Positions 61,375 through 64,000 of a DNA stretch of 64,000 nucleotides are shown here, piece after piece; position 1 is the stretch's first letter; the number at the start of each line of letters is the position of its first letter. This DNA comes from Neoroseomonas eburnea (GTDB taxonomy: Bacteria; Pseudomonadota; Alphaproteobacteria; Acetobacterales; Acetobacteraceae), in NCBI RefSeq assembly GCF_018129005.1, contig NZ_JAAEDL010000006.1, forward strand, positions 164,791 through 228,790, given 5' to 3'. The notes under the pieces are model-generated. The model was not told the DNA's origin. It searched no databases and was given only the letters and a program-made list of their open reading frames with translations. Made by a program: the position numbers and the translations under genes.

Positions 61375-61476
61375 GGTCAGGGATTTGGGGCCGGAGGGGC
61401 GGGGGCTGCAAGCCCCATTCGGTGCCCCGGTGGCGGCGCCGGGCTTCCTGCGTCGCCCTCGGGGCCCCGGGCGGCG

Positions 61477-61809
61477 TCAGCCGGAAGGCGGGCGGTAGGC
61501 GACCCCCGCCGATTTCACCTTCTGCATGGCCCGCTGGGCCTCGGCCGAGGTCAGCAGCGCATGGGTCTCGAAGGCGGCGAAGGCACCGCTCGAGCCGACG
61601 CGCATGCTGCAGGCGACGGCGCTCTCATTGTCGGGAAACTCGACGATCGCGACGCCGTCCCGCTCGCCGAGCATGAAGAAGTAGCAGACCAGCCGGCCGC
61701 CGAAGCCCTCGATCACCTGGCGCGCCGGGCCCTCGCGGTCCTGCGGGTTCTCGGTCATCGCCTTGGCCTGGGCCGGGGTGAAGGACCATTGCAACATGTA
61801 GTGCGGCAT
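61477..61809 (-). CDS. GYD-domain protein
   Basis: 110 residues. HYMLQWSFTPAQAKAMTENPQDR and GGRLVCYFFMLGERDGVAIVEFPDNESAVA are the GYD-domain pattern of a small ferredoxin-like fold. Function of the family is unknown. It stands alone on the minus strand, with moaA downstream beyond a hairpin at 61402-61416. Confidence 0.8.
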   Translation of the reverse strand: MPHYMLQWSFTPAQAKAMTENPQDREGPARQVIEGFGGRLVCYFFMLGERDGVAIVEFPDNESAVACSMRVGSSGAFAAFETHALLTSAEAQRAMQKVKSAGVAYRPPSG

Positions 61810-61894
61810 GACGTCCTCCCTTGCTGCGGCCGGCCGAGCGCCGGCCGCGGGGGAGGAGGCTACGCTCTTCCGGAGCGAATACGAAACAATTGCG

Positions 61895-62650
61895 TTATCC
61901 TAACAATGCCAGCCCGCCCGCCGCCATCAGCACCCCCATGGCGAAGGGGCGGTAGAGCTTCTCCGGCACGACATGGAACAGCCGCGCGCCGATCGGCACC
62001 GAGGCCGCCATGACCGGCAGCAGCACCGCGAGCCGCACCCAGACCGCGCCGTCCACCAGCCCGCCGAGAAAGGGCGGGACCACCGAGATGATGGCGATGG
62101 TCGAGAAGAACATGATCAGGTTGGCGCGGTGCCGCTTCGCGTCCTCGAGACCCGCCAGCAGGTACAGGATGACGGGCGGGCCGCTCATGCCCGTCGAGCC
62201 CTTGAGCAGCCCTGCCATGGTTCCGACGGCCAGGTTGAGCGGCAGTGGCCGCGACCCGTGGTAGCGCCAGCCCGTCATCAGCAGCAGGCCGAACACCAGC
62301 ACGAAGCCGCCGATGAACCGGCGCAGCAGATCCCCGTCCGCGGTCAGCAGGATCCAGGCGCCGAAGGGTGTCGCCACCGCCGCCGCGCCGCCCAGCGGCA
62401 GGACCACCCGCCGGTCGGCATCCTTCAGCGCGCCCGGCAGGAGCTGGAGGGAAACCAGCAACTCCATCAGCAGCATCACCGGCACGCCGGCGCGCGGCCC
62501 CCAGAGCAGCGAATAGACCGGCGCCAGGATCACCGCCGTGCCGAAGCCGGAATAGCCGCGCATCAGGCCGGCGACGACGGTGGCGAGGACGGCCGCCAGC
62601 AGGCGCCAGTCCGCCAGCACGGCGGGCGCCGACGCGAGGATGCCGCTCAC
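61895..62650 (-). CDS. TauE/SafE-family permease, second
   Basis: 251 residues with about eight hydrophobic segments. RGYSGFGTAVILAPVYSLLWGP and the mirrored GSTGMSGPPVILYLLAG reflect the internal duplication of the family. It overlaps the DUF3553 gene by 4 bp. It is not closely similar to the one at 30.3 kb. Its substrate is unknown. Confidence 0.85.
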   Translation of the reverse strand: MSGILASAPAVLADWRLLAAVLATVVAGLMRGYSGFGTAVILAPVYSLLWGPRAGVPVMLLMELLVSLQLLPGALKDADRRVVLPLGGAAAVATPFGAWILLTADGDLLRRFIGGFVLVFGLLLMTGWRYHGSRPLPLNLAVGTMAGLLKGSTGMSGPPVILYLLAGLEDAKRHRANLIMFFSTIAIISVVPPFLGGLVDGAVWVRLAVLLPVMAASVPIGARLFHVVPEKLYRPFAMGVLMAAGGLALLG

Positions 62651-62826
62651 CGGCGATCATCCTCCACGATGTCGAGAGTGACGACGGTGGCGTTGATCAG
62701 CACCTTGCCAGCATGCTCGAAATTGACAGTGATGCGATCGCCCACCACGGACTGGACCTGGCCGATCCCCCAATCGGGCCGCGCCGGATGGCGCACGCGC
62801 ATGCTTGGTTCGATGGGGGAGGTCAC
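62647..62826 (-). CDS. DUF3553 small protein
   Basis: 59 residues from a GTG. RVRHPARPDWGIGQVQSVVGDRITVNFEHAGKVLIN-type sequence is the DUF3553 pattern, an SH3-like domain seen also next to UvrD/Rep-type helicases. Function unknown. It is divergent from the ChpT-like gene by 51 bp and coupled to the TauE gene. Confidence 0.8.
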   Translation of the reverse strand: MTSPIEPSMRVRHPARPDWGIGQVQSVVGDRITVNFEHAGKVLINATVVTLDIVEDDRR

Positions 62827-62877
62827 GTGTCTGGCGCTAAGGTGGTGGAAGTCACCCAGAGGATACCGTCTGCGGCC

Positions 62878-63525
62878 ATGACGCAAGGGATGCCCAGGTC
62901 GATGCCTTCCGATTCGCCGCTGTCCGAACTCCGCCTGGCGCGGCTTGTCGGTCTTCGCATGTGCCACGACCTCGGCGGCGTCGCCGGCACGGTGGGCAAT
63001 GCCCTCGAACTGCTCGGCGGCGCCGGCGGGGAGGCGGCGGATATCGCGCTGGAGGCGGCGACCGTGCTGCGCCGGCGCCTGCTGTTGTGGCGCGCGCTGC
63101 TCGGCGGACAGGGGGAGGCGACGCTTGGCACCCTGCTCGGTCTGCTCGAGGGCCAGCTCGCCGGTGGCCGTGCCGCGGCGGATGCGCAAGCCCTCGACCA
63201 CGGATGGATGGTGACGGAGGAGACGGTGCCGGTGCTGCTCGCCGCCATGCTGGTGGGCGGCGAGGCGCTGCCCCGCGGCGGCATGGTGCGCCTGGCCGGC
63301 GACTGGACGCGCGAGGTGGTGGTGCTGCCCGACGGCCCGCGCGCCGCCTGGCCTGCCGCGCTGGTCCGCGCCGTTGCCGGCGCGCCGCCGGCCGGGGAAC
63401 CGACCGGGCGGGAAGTGCTGCCGCTCTGGCTTGCCGCCGCCGCACGCCCGGCCGGCGTGCGCCTCGGCCTCGCCTTGCCGCCGGGCGAGGGTGCCGGTCC
63501 GCTGGTGCTGACCCTGCCGCACTGA
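62878..63525 (+). CDS. ChpT-like histidine phosphotransferase
   Basis: About 215 residues. LARLVGLRMCHDLGGVAGTVGNALELL is the first helix with the phosphorylatable histidine (CHD), as in ChpT of the CckA-ChpT-CtrA relay. The rest is a degenerate ATPase-like domain. The start is uncertain (62878, 62890 or 62902). The cheA gene follows 73 bp later on the same strand. It may link the cell-cycle relay to motility; this is inference. Confidence 0.8.
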   Translation: MTQGMPRSMPSDSPLSELRLARLVGLRMCHDLGGVAGTVGNALELLGGAGGEAADIALEAATVLRRRLLLWRALLGGQGEATLGTLLGLLEGQLAGGRAAADAQALDHGWMVTEETVPVLLAAMLVGGEALPRGGMVRLAGDWTREVVVLPDGPRAAWPAALVRAVAGAPPAGEPTGREVLPLWLAAAARPAGVRLGLALPPGEGAGPLVLTLPH

Positions 63526-63598
63526 GAGCCGCAAGCCGCTTTACGGATTCTTCGCCGCCGCCGCCGCATCCTCTGCCCCGCACCGCGTGGGGCTGGCG

Positions 63599-64000
63599 AT
63601 GGACGATCTACTGGCGGACTTCCTGACCGAGACGCATGAGGGCCTGACGGCCCTCGATTCCGCCCTGGTGCGGCTGGAACGCACGCCGGACGACCATCCG
63701 ACCCTGTCCGAGGTCTTCCGGCTGGTCCACACCATCAAGGGCACCTGCGGCTTCCTCGGCCTGTCGCGGCTGGAGGCGGTGGCCCACGCGGCGGAGAACG
63801 TGCTCGGCCGCTACCGGGACGGCACGCTGCCGGTGACGCCTGCGGGCATCACCGTGATCCTCGCCGCGCTGGACCGCATCAAGGCGATCGTCGCGGGGCT
63901 GGAAGCGACGGGGTCCGAGCCCACGGGCGAGGATGCGCCGCTGATCACCGCGCTCGACGAGGCGGCCGAGGGGCGGGCAGCCGCCCCTGCGGCCGCGACC
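63599..64000 (+). CDS. cheA: Chemotaxis histidine kinase CheA, N-terminal part
   Basis: The first 134 codons, cut by the window edge. The Hpt domain has FRLVHTIKGTCGFLGLSRLEAVAH with phosphohistidine H44. The following ~40 residues start the linker. CheA phosphorylates CheY and CheB in response to receptor signals. The reading frame is open to the end. Confidence 0.88.
   Translation, partial: MDDLLADFLTETHEGLTALDSALVRLERTPDDHPTLSEVFRLVHTIKGTCGFLGLSRLEAVAHAAENVLGRYRDGTLPVTPAGITVILAALDRIKAIVAGLEATGSEPTGEDAPLITALDEAAEGRAAAPAAAT

Overview
The window is 64 kb of very GC-rich DNA (roughly 70%, strong G/C in third codon positions) from an alphaproteobacterium. Acetobacteraceae, Roseomonas-like, is the best guess. 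The reasons are the ATP synthase F1 cluster atpHAGDC without F0 genes, the mdh-sucC-sucD-sucA-sucB order, aroQ-accB-accC, a ChpT-like gene next to cheA, and the abundance of Bug-type and ABC solute-binding proteins. No rRNA, tRNA, CRISPR array, prophage or insertion-sequence transposase was seen. The taxon is an inference from gene content only.

Layout. 1-3.5 kb: an M20 amidase (cut by the window edge) and a CaiB-type CoA transferase on the minus strand, divergent from a Bug solute-binding protein and an MDR oxidoreductase. 3.6-5 kb: a DHA2 exporter. 5.1-9.5 kb: a branched-chain-amino-acid-type ABC importer (livF-G-M-H plus binding protein). 9.6-15 kb: an SMP-30 lactonase divergent from hyuB-hyuA hydantoinase/oxoprolinase genes and a membrane protein. 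15.2-18 kb: an HD-domain protein, a small secreted protein, an Asp/Glu-racemase-like enzyme and an AraC/GyrI regulator. 18.3-26.6 kb: the TCA-cycle block on the minus strand. 26.8-34.3 kb: an AhpD-like protein, zapE, a glycosyltransferase, a TauE permease, an RraA-like aldolase and a tandem pair of MFS genes.

34.5-39.6 kb: ATP synthase F1. 39.8-43.9 kb: a diiron ferritin-like protein, ornithine decarboxylase with a long structured leader, an Lrp regulator and aat. 44.3-45.7 kb: an ECF41 sigma factor with its AhpD-like partner and a promoter matching the ECF41 consensus. 45.9-50.4 kb: a glycosyltransferase, thiS-thiG, aroQ-accB-accC. 50.7-56.4 kb: a complete dipeptide-type ABC importer. 56.5-62.7 kb: an FkbM methyltransferase, a broken gene, nadK, a nitrilase-family amidase, an orphan nuclease-like gene, moaA, a GYD protein, a second TauE permease and a DUF3553 protein. 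62.9-64 kb: a ChpT-like phosphotransferase and the start of cheA.

How it fits together. Most of the window is core metabolism plus uptake and breakdown of organic acids, amides, peptides and amino-acid-like compounds. The most unusual material lies between genes. A 163-bp structured repeat occurs twice, and its terminal TGA doubles as the stop codon of the flanking gene; a partial third copy follows atpD. There is also a family of short palindromes at gene ends, a structured leader before ornithine decarboxylase, and terminator-like hairpins inside the atp and mdh-suc gene strings.
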